A DNA stretch of 64,000 nucleotides from Siniperca chuatsi (GCF_020085105.1 NC_058053.1:16525888-16589887); one strand, 5' to 3'. Numbered from the stretch's first letter, positions 39,301 to 50,300 are shown. Numbers and translations are program-made. Notes: generated from the sequence alone by a model not told the origin.

Positions 39301-42300
39301 TCAAGCTGTTTTTCCGACAGAAACATCTGGGATTTCCTCTCCCCTGAAGCTGCTGTTAGCTGGTATTTTTTTCTCCTTTCCTCTGAAGTGAACCTATAGT
39401 AAGTGACACAAAAGCCTTAAAAAACCATCAAGTGTGCAAATGGTAAAAGCATCACACATTACTGAATGACTCAGTTGTGTGGGTTCAGAGTATTCCATGT
39501 TGAATAAATTACATTTGTTTTCAAATCCAGCATTCAACAATTTAGTCATATTGAAATCCATCTTCTCAAACCCCCCAAGCAGTCTGTCTGTGAAGCAAAA
39601 AGCCTCCCCAAACACTCTCCCTCAGCTATTGGGTTTCTTGCAGCTGTCGCTTTATTAAAGCTCAGCTATTGCAGATTTCTTTATCTGTTTGGCAGAAGTG
39701 CTTCTTTCTGCCTATCAAGCCTTTCTCTGGAGGATAATAAGCAGACAATGAAAACTCTCCCTTGGAAACCTTTTTTCTTGGGCAGGAAAATGATTCCTGG
39801 TGGGAGAGAGAGAGTGTGTGTCCAGTGGTTTCACTGTGTCACATGCAGCACCACATTACGACAAAATGAGCAAAGAGGAGTCATGAGCATTTCCTGCAAC
39901 ATCTAAAATAAGCAACACAACAAGCTCTGAAGATTTGTTTTTGTGACAGTATTATCACTAAAGCATCTTTGAATATCTCAAGTGGGATTTTATACATAAT
40001 CCTGAATATAGAGGCAGAGAAAAAGTCATAAGGGGTTACATGGGTATTCATTTGAATTCCTGCTTAATTCATCCCAAAGCGTAGCATTTGGCTGCATCCA
40101 AATGGTCTCAGGCTGTCTGGCCTTCATATGGTGAACATTTCTCATTGGTGTGCCGGGGTACCCCAGATGCTTTTGTCTTACGGTTGTTTAGCAGCTGCGT
40201 AAAAGCGGCGAGGACAAAGACCTATCTGTGGAGGGTTGAATACACTCAGTGGGCACACAGCCAACAGCTCAATCCTACAGGCTCCCACAGTTGAAAAGCA
40301 GACTAATGCATTCTGCTCTCACTCCTCACAGATGATCTTACAGGGAAATTAGCTGGAAGCCCTATTATGTCTTCTCATTTCACCTAAATACTTTCCCATC
40401 TGAGCTGTGGCCACGTCGAGCTCCTAAATAATTATATACACATAGAAGTTTTTGAAACAATACTTGCACTGATGCACTTTCTCCTTTCTGCATACATTGT
40501 GATGAAAGAACCAACCATCTTAGTTGACACACCTCCACAACCTCCTCCCTGGAGTGTGGAAAAATATCAACGAAGCATCTTTCACAACTCCAAAAGGTTT
40601 CTGAAGGAAGAGTCTGAAACTTGGATTTGGGTTTTCTACTTGCCAGTTAATAAAGCCAAAGATTTTAAATTTGAACAAAGGGGAGGAAGCCTAGGTGAAG
40701 CTGAGGTAAAGTAAGCAGAAAGCACCACTTGGCTAACTGACCACAATAGGCTGAGACACCTGTTGTTCAACCAAACATAACCAAACATAGCCTACTTGTC
40801 TTTTAGCCTCACTATCTCATTAATGAAGCAATATATTTTCAAATTCAGTTTACAAAAAGTTGGTTGTCAACAAACATCTAATGGTCCTGAAAGGATAGGT
40901 TAAATGAATGTATGTTTACACAAAACAAGGACTGTGGATTTTGTCCCCCATCACTTACATTGGAAGCAAATTAAGAGGGGATCTTAAAATGGCCAATATG
41001 AACAAGAACCGTTTCAAGGTTCATATGTGCACCTGACCATTGTTTTAAGACTGACTTGAAAGATTCTTCCTTTAGGTTGCTTGAAACAAACTAGTTTGTT
41101 TGATGTGTCGTCTGACAACCTCTGAAGGCAAAAGTGTTTAGAGCTATTTATAGCTCTTCCGAATTTTGAAAAGCCTGCCATCATAGAGAGAACGGCGAAA
41201 TGTAATAATGACTCAAATGGGAATAAGGGCTCACACTTTCGGACAGTCTTTCCTTAAAGGCATTCATAGTGTTGCGCTCGTTTGTGCATGACAGTAGTTG
41301 TGTGAACTGAAGAATGGAAAAAAAGAGAACTTGAGAGATGAGTTCAAACCCTGCCAACACACACACCTGGTCAATTGCTGCACAATGTGGGCATGCTTGT
41401 TTGATTGCCAGTTTCGGAAATTGACAAGAACTGCATCCAACAGTTCTTGACCATCCGACAAGCACTTTGCCTGAAGCCCACGGACGCCTTAAGCAGGCGT
41501 TCAGACTGAAAACAGCTCTGTGTTAAAACTAACGCAAGAGGCTGTGTTGGTGGGGGCATGTTGCTTCAGGTACCGGTGAGACATGAAATACAATCCACGA
41601 AGTCCAGTTTGAGTAACATATCAGTGAGTTTGAAGGCTTCTCAGATGCCAAAACAATCGAGTTTAGTTCAACTTTTTTTACCGAATGACTCTGCGTTTTT
41701 TTGGCGTGAGGCCTCTGCATCGGCACGCCAGCTACGTCATTGGACTGAGTTTTTTTCATGTAGGTCTAATGCATTTAACCCTGGTGGTCATCCCATGGCT
41801 CGGATCCTCTGGCCCAGATCCTGGGCATCACAGAGTACAGGCATTAGCTAGCACAGGCCTCTCTGCCACAGGCATAATTTTGTGGAGAGCAATCACACTG
41901 TTCAGTCACTCTTAACATTGACTGTATTATGATCTATTTGCTTGCTTACCCAAGACTGGCAAGAGAAAATAGGTCATTGTGTGAAAACAACATTGACTAT
42001 GTAATCAATGTCCCCTTCTCATGTGATATGGAGAGCGAATCGAGGCGTATGCAGTGTTTTTGGTGGCGTAGCAAATGTGGTCATACAGAGTGTTGTAATG
42101 AGGTATACTGTAGATAGCGGAAAATCCTGCAGTTGGGCTGGATGCCTGTTGAATGAGTGAGTGAATGTCCATCAGCTGCAGGGGCTGTTTGCTTTCCCCA
42201 ACCTATTATTTCCCACAGGCCTTCTGGAACAATCATCTGACTGTGAACAAAACACTGATACAGATTGCTGCGCCACTGGCAAATATCACCTCCGCACTCT

Positions 42301-45300
42301 TTGTACTATGCATGTACTGATGCCAATATATTGTAAAACTGAAGAAATAAATTTGACCGAATTATGCATGTATTTGACAGTTTAACCTTGAAAATCGTGG
42401 GTGTTTTTCTGAAGCCTTGCAGATAAGATAAAGGCCAGATTGTATCTTTGGCATATTTTATACAACAGGGTTCAGCTGCCTGTGCATATTTGAAAGCCTG
42501 TGGTCATTTGCATATAGGGTATTTTCAGATATTTAAATGCCATCCTGTTTCTACCATGTGGCACGCACTCACTCACACATCCACTTGCATCCCTTCTGTT
42601 CAACTGTGACTAGGCTTTTAGTAAAAGTGACGGCCAAGGCACATGCTTGAACAAGCATCCCCACTCAGGAACTTCTATTCCTATCATTTCATGTCACAAT
42701 ACTCAATGGCCCTCTTTGTTGTCAGAGGAGTTATTAAGCTCAACAAATTAACATGACTGCTCTGGCAGACCTGCAGGGCTGGAGAGAAACAAAAATATAT
42801 ATAAAAGGCAGAGAAAAGGAGACCCAGAGAGAGAGAGAGAGATGAGGGAGATTTCAGAGGAAACAAAGTTGAGCAGGAAGGGAAGCAAGAGATGAATGAA
42901 GTCTTGACTGAACTACGTAAAAGGGGTCTCTTTTTTAGAGACGCACAGTTGCAAAAAGTACTGTATGGGCCTCATCTGCTGTATAATTACCAAAGATGCT
43001 CAGTCATATTCTATGCCAAATGGAAAGAAGCCCAGAAACCATGTAACTATGACAGCAACTACCTCATTATGGGGGATATTCAGTGTAATTAATGATTGCA
43101 AACCGAAGACGAAAAGCAATTTAGGAATTATTGATGGTGACATAAAAATGTGGGATCAGTCGCAAAAAGGTTAGCGCATACTTTATTTAGACTGAACCAC
43201 ATTACAGACTTTGGAAATTCGAGGAAGGCATCTTTTTGGAGTTAACAGGAGAATGCTTTGATTCAAAGCCTCAGCCTCTAAGGACAATATTGCCATGAGT
43301 CGACTAAAGACAGGGGGAAATTATCTGACTCTGTTATTGCTCTGCCATCAGTTGACAAGTTGTTTATTTCCGAGAGCACAAAAAGCACCTCCGCTGGGGC
43401 AGCATTAGCAGTCATGGGTCTTTCCTCTCCTCAGACTCAGGATGCAGGGTCACAGCACATGCAGTCCACCACATGTGTCTGTTACAGTGATTATTATTAT
43501 TATTATACAGTGACACTGCTGATGTGTGAGCTAAATAATCAGACACTTTCCAGACATCCTAGTTCAGATGGAGGTGGAATGCACCTCAGAGACACTTCAC
43601 AGACACACATGTAAAAATCATTATGAAGGACACCGTCCAACTCCTGTTTTTGTGGATCATCAAAGAATAAAATCAATCAGAGGATTAAACATAAGTCTTC
43701 ACTATAATAAGAGACTATTAACATTTGACACCAGGTGTAGGCCTCTACTTGTACTCTACAGCAAACCATAAGTCAGTAACAGCTGAGCCATTGAACTACT
43801 GCAAGATGCTAAATTAAAGACACATTCAAAACTGTCACTTGTGATTCACTCTCTTTTTCTTGAATTGCTCAGAAGCAATGATGTAACATTTGGATCTGGT
43901 TTGCATCCAGCCTTGATGACCTTTTCCACAAGACCACCACGCTGAATACAAAACACTCTGACTAGAAGGTTCATGAGTTTCCATAAGGAAAAACAATCTT
44001 TCCCTTTTTTGCCATCAGGATCTGGCTCCAAGAAGAACAGACACAGTGTTCATAACCGTGTCTATAATTTGCTGTATTTGATTAGTTCAATCTCCTGTCA
44101 TAAGACAGCTTAAAATGTTAAGCACATAATTGAATATTATCTGTAAAAGACATAACTTGAAAAGATGGTTCATTTTCCACACTGTATGAGACTGGGAGCT
44201 TCTAAACAGTTTCTTTCCAAATGTGTCTTAAAAACTACTAACAAGTTTAGTGAAAAATAATAATGTTCGACAGATTTCTTCTGTATCAAGGGCTACAATC
44301 TGCAGCAAGGAAAAAATGATTAAGCATTTTCTATGCAGTGCCATGCCATGCTTTTCTTGCTAAAATGAGTATGATCATCACATAAAGAGTTTTATCTTCA
44401 GGCAAACACTTTCTCTTCAGATGTGATTCAGATTGGCAACCAAATACTGTTGGGTGGGTAATTGTCACAGGACTAACCAAGAACCTAACAAGATATTTGT
44501 GGAAAATGACTTGCTTTTTCTCTCTGAATTGAGCTCAGCGGACTGACGCCAATTTATCCTCCCACATCCTTCACACAGGCCAATGCACTGTAAACCATTC
44601 ACACAGAGGAGAATCTCCCTGAAAAACATGTGGCCCCTCTGCGAGGTAAAGGTCACTGTAAAATCAAATCAGACATAAGTTATATAACCTCTGAACGACA
44701 TCTTCACTTTGCAGCGCCAAACACAATCATCTTCAAGACATCCTGTTTATTTTGGGCTTCATGCACACAGTTAATCCATTTTCTGTTGTCAAAGCTATTT
44801 CACAGGAAACACAGCAAATCACAGCACAGCAGTATGATATCTGTTTTTCTGACACAACAAAAGGCGACCTTCACAGCAACTAGCAAGTCTCCAAATTAAT
44901 CTACTCACGCCCACAACAACAGGCTATACTATTTTTCCTGAAAGGACCATGGAGAGTCTTTGAAAATAAAATGGGAGCTTTAGCAAGTGGACAATGCACA
45001 AAGGTCAATTGCCGTGCAGAGTAATATCCTCTATGAGACAGTGAAAGAGGGTCTGTGGGGAATTAGTTCACAGGGTATCGGCTCTGAAACTTGCAAATCA
45101 GTGAATTTCTCTCTCTACATTAAGAGCCACTGAAGTCGCACAAAGGAGCAGCTCCAAATTAGGAGCACAAAGACGCCTCTGTGAGAGCTTCAGAGCGAAT
45201 TAATGAGCATTGATACACATTCACACACAGTGTTCTTCCCTGGCCTCAGCTGCACTGTGGGGAACAACATAAGCCAATAAATGCTGGCCGAAACCGACGC

Positions 45301-46290
45301 AAAACTCAACCAAACAAACTCAAAATGGTAGAATTACAATTACTGGATCCATTCTGTGTCGTTTTACTGTAAAAAAACATCTAGTCCAGTGCAAAATGAG
45401 AACAGTTGGGTGTGAAAGCTTCCTGTGTACTATCCCATCTGGTCCACAGTTTATGAAGAAGTTACTAAGCATCCATGGCATGAGCGCCTCACTCCTCCCA
45501 TGCATCCCCCCCAGGTTGGGAGCACAGATGGCCAACACTTGGGACGGATTTAAAGATGGGACAGTCTCAGCTCAGCCCTTCAGATATCAATTACAAGCAT
45601 AATACACATCATGTGGACTCCAGCTATGGAACATCTGAATAATTACAACAAGTTGCCTGTCAGTGTTTTCCAGTAACTTTTAGTCATTCTTTACCAGCAA
45701 AACATACTTTGCAGTTTGGTTAGGAAATACCACCACAGCAACCTTTCATCTTTATAACAATCATTATCAAACATTGCGACATAGCCTAATCAATCACTGC
45801 TGACCAGTAGTGATCAGTAAAGATTGATAATGAAAGGCGTGGCCAGTTGAAAACAAGTTTTGATCAAATAGTTCAGCCCAATAGTTTAGCTGTAAGGAAC
45901 TATTGAAAGCAGGAGTAAGAGAGACAGTAAAGGCAGCAAGTTGATCCGGATTTAACACCTCCGCAGACTCGCACATAGTTAACTGCAGGAATCCTGATAG
46001 ACTTAATCTCTCTAATCGCTTTCCTCAAGTTGCTTCAGCAGGCTGCTCTAATACCGATTCTCATGAAACCGGGTCAGGTAAACAGCCTACAATTCTGCAG
46101 TACCAGTAGTTGAAGTTGAAATCAGTTTAGTTTACGTTAAAACAATCGGCGCGCCCCGAAAGTTGGAGTGACAATAACAAAGTATGAGGCATGCTGTCAT
46201 CACGAAAAGGCGATATTTATATCCGTCTTTCAGTTAAAGGTACTCGAGCATTTGTTGGTTAAAAAAACCAAAACAAAAAAACTTACCCAT
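18171..46290 (-). CDS. gpm6b: Neuronal membrane glycoprotein M6-b, complete, with alternative last exons
   Basis: Transcript-order coding exons on the - strand are 46287-46290 (ATGG), 23480-23666, 22509-22665, 22115-22283, 20927-21000, 20735-20800, then either 20190-20270 or 18171-18320. The protein is 245 or 268 residues. It begins [20 protein letters not shown], with acylation-candidate cysteines 3, 6, 7 and 10. Four membrane segments lie near 14-36, 67-89, 117-141 and 202-225. The large extracellular loop keeps the four disulphide cysteines C149, C166, C185 and C193, plus glycosylation sequons NLT and NTS. M6B is a tetraspan proteolipid of the PLP/DM20 family in neurons and oligodendrocytes. 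[10 protein letters not shown] and the [12 protein letters not shown] end favour M6B over M6A. I did not find the extra upstream exons used for longer mammalian N termini. Teleosts may have two gpm6b copies; which one this is cannot be told. Confidence 0.96.
18781..18786 (-). terminator. gpm6b: Candidate polyadenylation signal for the short-tail gpm6b form
   Basis: AATAAA on the - strand lies about 1.4 kb past the short-tail stop and upstream of the long-tail exon, as composite alternative 3' ends require. Confidence 0.4.
18781..20189 (-). other. gpm6b: Inferred 3'UTR of the gpm6b short-tail form
   Basis: This runs from the stop at 20190-20192 to TTTATT at 18781-18786, which is AATAAA on the - strand. 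It has no recognisable coding content; short open frames at 19566-19757 and 19999-20193 lie on the wrong strand and look like nothing known. Confidence 0.5.
20190..20270 (-). CDS. gpm6b: gpm6b alternative last exon, short tail (CCTKF end)
   Basis: Acceptor CTTCCACCAG precedes 26 codons that read [16 protein letters not shown] and end SREDCCTKF before TAA. This is the PLP-like ending, with TYNFAVLK and terminal TKF shared with PLP1. It competes with the exon at 18171-18320. Confidence 0.93.
   Translation of the reverse strand: MIYMMATTYNFAVLKFKSREDCCTKF
21160..21580. repeat. MITE-like teleost repeat, TTAAAtgggcACTCCA ends
   Basis: The left end reads TTAAATGGGCACTCCACTGA and the right end, reverse-complemented, reads TTAAAGAAATACTCCAGCAT. 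Internal blocks such as TTTTGTGGCTCAGGAGGAGC and GCATTATGGTAAGTGTAGGA match a repeat that I recognise from many percomorph genomes. It lies in the gpm6b intron 21001-22114. Confidence 0.6.
23154..23173 (+). repeat. Poly(A) tract
   Basis: A run of about 20 A lies in the gpm6b intron 22666-23479. It could be a retroposon tail or a simple homopolymer; no flanking element was identified. Confidence 0.6.
24190..24510 (+). repeat. Teleost repeat, GAGCCAGATAT / AGGAGTTGGTGGAG family
   Basis: It contains GAGAATTATCACCAACTCTA, GCTAAAGAGCCAGATATATC and AGGAGTTGGTGGAGACCAAA. A related copy in reverse orientation is at about 36480-36850, where the reverse complement reads AGCCAGATATTTCCCTCAGG followed by a TGTTGGTGGAGGCC-like block. 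Confidence 0.55.
26171..26672. repeat. MITE-like element with about 100-bp terminal inverted repeats
   Basis: The left arm at 26171-26268 contains TTAAAGGAATAATTTGACAT, CGCTTTCTTGCTGCGAGTTA, GATGAGAAGAT and ATACCACTCTCA. The right arm at about 26577-26672 is its imperfect inverse (ATACCACTCTCACATCTGT and GAGTTAGATGAGAAGATT when reverse-complemented). The centre has GTTAGCTTAGTTTAGCATTA and CTAGCCTGGCTCTGTCTAAA, which are diagnostic of a repeat very common in percomorph genomes. No transposase is present, so it is non-autonomous. Confidence 0.75.
27341..27382 (+). repeat. (GT)n microsatellite
   Basis: Uninterrupted then interrupted GT dinucleotide repeats in gpm6b intron 1. They create artificial open frames rich in Val-Cys or Thr-His. 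Confidence 0.9.
27930..28045 (+). repeat. Teleost SINE-like fragment (TTTATTTGATA...GACATGCAACAAA)
   Basis: ACCTTTATTTGATATCCAAC, the GAGAG-rich middle, and GACATGCAACAAAAAGGTCC followed by CAGGCCGGA match a short repeat that is abundant in percomorph fish; the usual sequence continues into a tRNA-like GGGATTCGAACC block, which is missing here. Confidence 0.55.
28215..28425 (-). repeat. Fragment of the GGGCTGCAACTAA repeat family
   Basis: CAATTACTCTATTAGTCAAT, GTAAACTGAATATCTTGGGG, GGACTGTTGGTCAAACAACA and the terminal TTAGTTGCAGCCCTA identify the same family as the copies at 5.4, 29.8 and 34.9 kb. Confidence 0.65.
29770..29925 (-). repeat. Fragment of the GGGCTGCAACTAA repeat family
   Basis: TGGTTCCAGCTTCTCGAGTG, GAGGATTTGCTGCTTTTCTC, TTTGGACTCTGGGAAGCTAA and the end TTTAGTTACAGCTCTA match the subterminal and terminal blocks of this fish repeat. 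Confidence 0.65.
30955..31025 (+). repeat. Polypyrimidine (CT-rich) tract
   Basis: About 70 bases are almost wholly C and T, built from CTCTCT and CACTCACTCTCC units; this low complexity creates Ser/Leu-rich open frames on one strand and Arg/Glu-rich ones on the other. Confidence 0.8.
34445..34918. repeat. MITE-like teleost repeat, TTAAAAGAGTACTCCA ends
   Basis: The left end reads TTAAAAGAGTACTCCATCGA then TTTAGCGTTGCACTCCTATA. The right end, reverse-complemented, begins GGAGTTAAAGTGTAACTCCA. Middle blocks ACATTACCCACAATGCAACT and GCTAACGTAGCC match a common percomorph repeat. The ends resemble those of the element at 21160-21580. Confidence 0.6.
34928..35180 (+). repeat. Copy of the GGGCTGCAACTAA repeat family
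   Basis: It starts TTAGGGCTGCCACTACAAGA, continues with GATTATTTTCTCAATTAATC and CATCAGAAATGTGAAAAATG, and has the block CCTCACAATTTTCTAAAGAC. This is the best-preserved start of the family in the window. It abuts the MITE-like element ending at 34918. Confidence 0.65.
36480..36850 (-). repeat. Teleost repeat, reverse copy of the AGGTGTTGGTGGAG family
   Basis: GCATTAGCATATTGGCATAG, GGTGCTAAATGTTCCACTAT, TCATTTGGTGCTGGACAGGT, AAATAGCTGGAAGCGACATA and AGAGGAACTGTAAATTTAGA are characteristic of this fish repeat. It is related to the + strand copy at 24190-24510. Confidence 0.55.
37706..37730 (+). repeat. (CA)n microsatellite
   Basis: About 12 CA units in gpm6b intron 1. Confidence 0.9.
38265..38335 (-). 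repeat. LINE 3'-tail-like fragment (ACTTTATTGATCCCCGAGGGGAAA)
   Basis: AATCAGAATCAGAAAGACTT followed by TATTGATCCCCGAGGGGAAA is the reverse complement of a very common fish retroelement 3' end (TTCCCC..GGGATTAATAAAG..). A direct-orientation relative is at 53035-53085. The LINE clade was not checked. Confidence 0.55.
39077..39092 (+). repeat. Short (AC)n microsatellite
   Basis: About eight AC units in gpm6b intron 1. Confidence 0.7.
40888..41068. repeat. Teleost interspersed repeat (ACTGTGGATTTTGTCCCCCATC family)
   Basis: GAAAGGATAGGTT, CAAGGACTGTGGATTTTGTC, CCCATCACTTACATTGGAAG and TGTTTTAAGACTGACTTGAA match a repeat seen widely in percomorph genomes. It is probably a non-autonomous DNA element. 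Confidence 0.6.
46287..46290 (-). CDS. gpm6b: gpm6b first coding exon end, ATGG
   Basis: On the - strand ATGG|GTAAGT gives the start Met plus the first base of Gly2. The downstream exon begins GTTGCTTTGAG, so the junction reads M-G-C-F-E-C-C. Contributing only ATGG to the reading frame is also the rule for PLP1 exon 1. Confidence 0.9.
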
Positions 46291-46480
46291 TTTTGTAAGT
46301 TTCCCAAAAGCGCCCGAAGTTAAGCGATCAGCTGAAAGTTGAGCCCCGGCTACACTGATGTTGCGTCCTGGGATGCACACTGTCCGCCTGGCTGCTCAAA
46401 CACTCAACGCTGCGTCTCTTTGGAGATAGCCTGGGTGACGTCACCACAGAGAGGATAACCCCCCCCCCACACACACACAC
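46291..46480 (-). promoter_or_regulatory. gpm6b: gpm6b 5'UTR and promoter-proximal region
   Basis: DNA just upstream (on the - strand) of the gpm6b ATG is more GC-rich than its surroundings. It contains a perfect CRE at 46436-46443. The transcription start was not located. A C-run followed by a CA repeat lies at 46459-46481. Confidence 0.55.
46436..46443. promoter_or_regulatory. gpm6b: Palindromic CRE (TGACGTCA)
   Basis: A perfect TGACGTCA lies about 150 bp upstream of the gpm6b start codon. It is the consensus for CREB/ATF factors, and cAMP-responsive neural expression would fit, but function is inferred from position only. Confidence 0.5.
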
Positions 46481-46481
46481 C
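46459..46481 (+). repeat. C-run and (CA)n tract
   Basis: About 10 C followed by alternating AC for about 12 bases. Confidence 0.8.
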
Positions 46482-46885
46482 TCCTCAGCCCTCATCAGGA
46501 AGTTTCACTGGTCACTCAACTCATCATGAGCCACGCATTTATCTGGAAGCACAGATGGATGTGCCTGGGTTATCAGAAACATTATCAGGTAGTGGATAAA
46601 ATAAACTGATTTCAAACAAGATTAAATCATTGCAACTCAAGCAATGTTTCTCTGTGCTATTGTCCACCACAAACACATAGCGAGACCATGTTGAGGATAA
46701 AGTGTTGTCATCTCAGCTGTGTCAAACTGACAACAGATAGATGAGTTTTTATCACAGGTCAGAGACCACCATGTAAACTGCAGAGTCAGGAATAATTCTA
46801 GCACTGGTTTGTGCCTCTCACCATTACACTCCAGAGGTGAACATTTGTTTATCAGAAAAATAAATGACCAAAGATCTTTGAAAAA
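46482..46885. other. Intergenic, nothing recognised
   Basis: No gene, RNA gene or named repeat was seen between the gpm6b promoter and the inverted repeat. Confidence 0.5.
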
Positions 46886-46889
46886 TCCA

Positions 46890-47365
46890 GAGGTTGTTCA
46901 ACAGCACTTATTGCTGTTCTGAAGGTATTTTTCAGTACCTTGAAGACTCTTCTAACATCTGGATTAAAATAAAATCCCATCCACTGTATGATAAAGATTT
47001 TTAACCTGTCAATCAAGTTGCAACTACTTTTCCTGATACAGCCAGAAATGTCATGTCTTCTTGCTTGTTTTGCACAACACAAGAACAACGTTATTTTTGA
47101 ATGAAAATGAAAAATAATACAGTGTAACATCAGTATATACAAATATAACTGATAATAAAGCTTTTTAATTTTCTTTCACATCATACTAATTGAGCATATA
47201 CTTATGTCAAATCTGGCTACCTGGAAGTACAGTTGCAACTTGGGAAATGGTTTAAAGTCATTTTTATTGTGCAACAGATGGATTTTTTTTATCAGATGGT
47301 TAGAAGAGTCTGAGGATTCTGGAAATACCTTCAGAACAGCAGTAAATGTTAAACAACCTTCTGCG
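46890..47365. repeat. Old inverted repeat, two arms of about 160 bp
   Basis: The left arm at about 46890-47050 and right arm at about 47209-47365 are imperfect inverse copies separated by about 160 bp. The reverse complement of the left arm has GTTAGAAGAGTC, AATACCTTCAGAACAGCA and GTTGCAACTTG; the right arm has the same words in the same order. The arms also share a translated string NTFRTA on opposite strands. Confidence 0.75.
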
Positions 47366-50300
47366 TTCACTGGGGATTTATTCTGTTGGAAAGACAGAGG
47401 CTTAGCTCTGTGACTTGAATGTAAAAGTAGTAAATGAGAAGCACAAACTGGGGCTGGAATTATTCTGCTGTCCTCTTATGAGTGAAAAAAGGATAAAAGA
47501 ATCTGACGTGTAACTTGAAATAACTTGACTATACCACATAAACATGTGTTGAAAGACTGTAAATACAAATGCAGATCCCAAAACATTCGAGTTGAACTTC
47601 CCTTCTATCCATCTACCCATGTCCATTTAAATACATATATGCATGAATCAGTACACCCACACCTACACCTACACTTGTACATGCATACATTTACATCTTA
47701 CAGTGTCTGTGGGAAAAAAACCAAAAGTCACCTTTTTTGCATACACACTTGCATGAATCCCCACACATGCATGGGTCTGATTTTAAAGATACCTCTCATG
47801 TTTGACTTTACTTCTGTGGACTGGAATAAATTACAGTCTTTAACAAAGATGAGGCCTTTACAGAAACAATGCCAATCACCATCAGTCCAGTGTGCTGGTA
47901 TCCGGTATCCAAGGAGTTCTGAGCACCCCCTAATCCAATCCAGTCTTTTCACTGGTGGCCAAGTGGCAACTCTCAATGGGTTGTTTCATGGCCAAACAGG
48001 GCATCTGCCCAACATGGCAAACAAAAGCCTCCGAAAGACAAATATTTAACTGGTCAACTTCAGCATTACAAAGACAATATCTTCCTTTTTTCCTAAATTT
48101 ATTATTTTCTATTTAATCCACTGTGCGTCTTTAATTATTCTTTTTTTGTTTGCTTCCCATGTCACTTTTGGGCTGTGAAGGCGTAAGTGTCAGCAAGTCA
48201 TGTTTTCTTTTTCAATAACTGTTTCTTCCATCTGTAAATCTGCTTGTGTGGATTCCCAATGATACAGATCTGCAATTCCTGCAAATGTGCTCTCCAAACA
48301 TATAATGGCCTAATCTGTGAGTGGAGAAGTATATTTGATCACTTATATTCAACGTATTTTTATCAGTATTCTTTCGAAGCTCATTTTATCATTCAATTCC
48401 AGTACTGTCTGCAAGTGTCCAATCATTTTTAAATTATTTACCGTATGTGTCGTGAACCACATACAGTAAGCAGGTGTACCATACAGAATACATTTGTCTG
48501 ATATAGCATGCGACTGTTCTTAGAAATCTGCATCTCCAAAAACTGGAGGTCCCAGGAGTTGTCTGCTGTGCTTTTTGACTTTCTTTCTGTCCGTGTACAT
48601 GAGCTGCATGTCAGTGTGTGTGAATAGAGGATCTGCATGGGAACATTCCAGCACTGTGCTGGCTGTTACAGCAGGCACAGCAGCTGGCAGACAGCAGGCA
48701 TACAACTGTTATTAGGGTGGACCATGGCAAAACAAAACACATCTCACAAAGCCTTTTTATCTGACATTACACAATACATATGGCCATACATATGGATGCT
48801 GTATTCTGCAGAAAACCTTCAGTGCTTTTCAGGATATTCATTATTTTGTTAAATGTCTTTTTTTGAAATTGTGATTCAGACTTAGCAAAGAGCAAATACA
48901 TCAAAGGCTGTGGTTGTGGTATGGATATATAGGTGAGCAGCTGGTTTGTGTGTTTCTCACAATTAAAGCTTTATCACCTTAACACACTTTTTATAATTAC
49001 AATGCCATCTAGTATATTAGTAATTAATAGGTGAAATAAAAACACTGCAAATGTCCATTTTAATGACATTCTGGAAACAATTTGTGAATAAAATTGGGCA
49101 CTTAACAGGTTTTGCTGTCTAGCTCTGAATCAGGCTCTGGACAAAGCTGTTTAGAGCTGTAAGCCCACTGATTTATTGAGTGTTTGATTGGTGCAAACTA
49201 ATATCTCAGATAGGCCTGTCTCACATGGGCAAAGTCTCAGACACAGTAATACTGTCTTTCTTAAGTGTTTTTCTACTGAAAGAGGAATATAAGGGGTTAC
49301 AGCTGAAGACAGAACATTTCTTGAAGCATTTTTTTCTGTTCTAATTAATGCTATGTTCGTAATTAAGAATGAGCACAGTGAAACTGGGATGACGGCAGGC
49401 AGTAGAGGCAAATTGAGGTAATCCTGCAGCGTCTAATTGCAAATAAAGAAAAGCTGTTGAAGAGCTGTACTAAACACAACAGCCACCATGGTTACAAACC
49501 ACTGGGAAAATGGCAGACACCGTGAATGGGCTCAAAATGAGAGGCAGTTTAAAGCGTACTCAGAGTGAAGTTGGCATTAGATCGAATATTACACGACCTG
49601 GTTGGACAATTCTGGCCTGCCAAGCGTTCTTTAATGTGTCGGCTCATAATGCTGCATAACAGAAATCACCTGAAAGAGCTTCTAGTTTCAAAATAACACA
49701 ACGCATTACAAAATATCCCTTTTTCGGGAGACACGAAGTCCAGTATTGAATGTGTGCTGAAGCTAATTCAATTGATTACTTCACTTTTTCCAGATACCTT
49801 TCTTAGTGTAAACAGATGTTAAGAAATGCGTCAGCACACGTTTACTGAAAAGACTCAATAAGGTTAGTTCAGACAAACTCCTTCCAGCTCAAATGTTTTG
49901 TGGCTAAATCTGTGGACGCACATTATATACAGACATCATTTGCCATGGTTCAGGAAACATGGATAAAATATTCTTATATAGGCTATACATCTTTGGGCTT
50001 TTTGTGTCTTTATTCTTTGTCACAGAAACATTGTGTCATTTTATTGCTCAAGAGTGGATGCAATTGATGGATTATCACATTTACACTGCCAGGTGAAAAC
50101 TGTGTATCTCCAACATTGCTGACTTTCATGTTTTAATATAAGTTGAAGGGGTTAATTGCTCCTCAGTGGTTTAAGAAAATTCTCACCTTCTCAAAAGCTA
50201 CTGAATATTGTTCATTTGAACGTAAGCAAACAGCTCAATAGAAAACGAGGGAGAATGTAAATAACTACCACACATATTGTAATTATATGTAAAATCAAAT

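Larger units (their letters stand above)
23667..46286 (-). other. gpm6b: First intron of gpm6b, 22.6 kb
   Basis: The donor is ATGG|GTAAGT at 46287/46286 and the acceptor is TTTCTACAG at 23667. No exon with recognisable M6B sequence lies inside. The intron holds several teleost repeat fragments listed separately. The remaining stretches, about 24.5-26.1, 30.0-34.4, 36.9-38.2, 38.4-40.8 and 41.1-46.2 kb, show no gene or repeat that I can name and may contain neural enhancers. Confidence 0.85.

Noticed and set aside
47525-48049. 174-codon open frame on the + strand
   Set aside because: It is rich in His and Thr from CA-type and ACACC simple sequence, with no family similarity.
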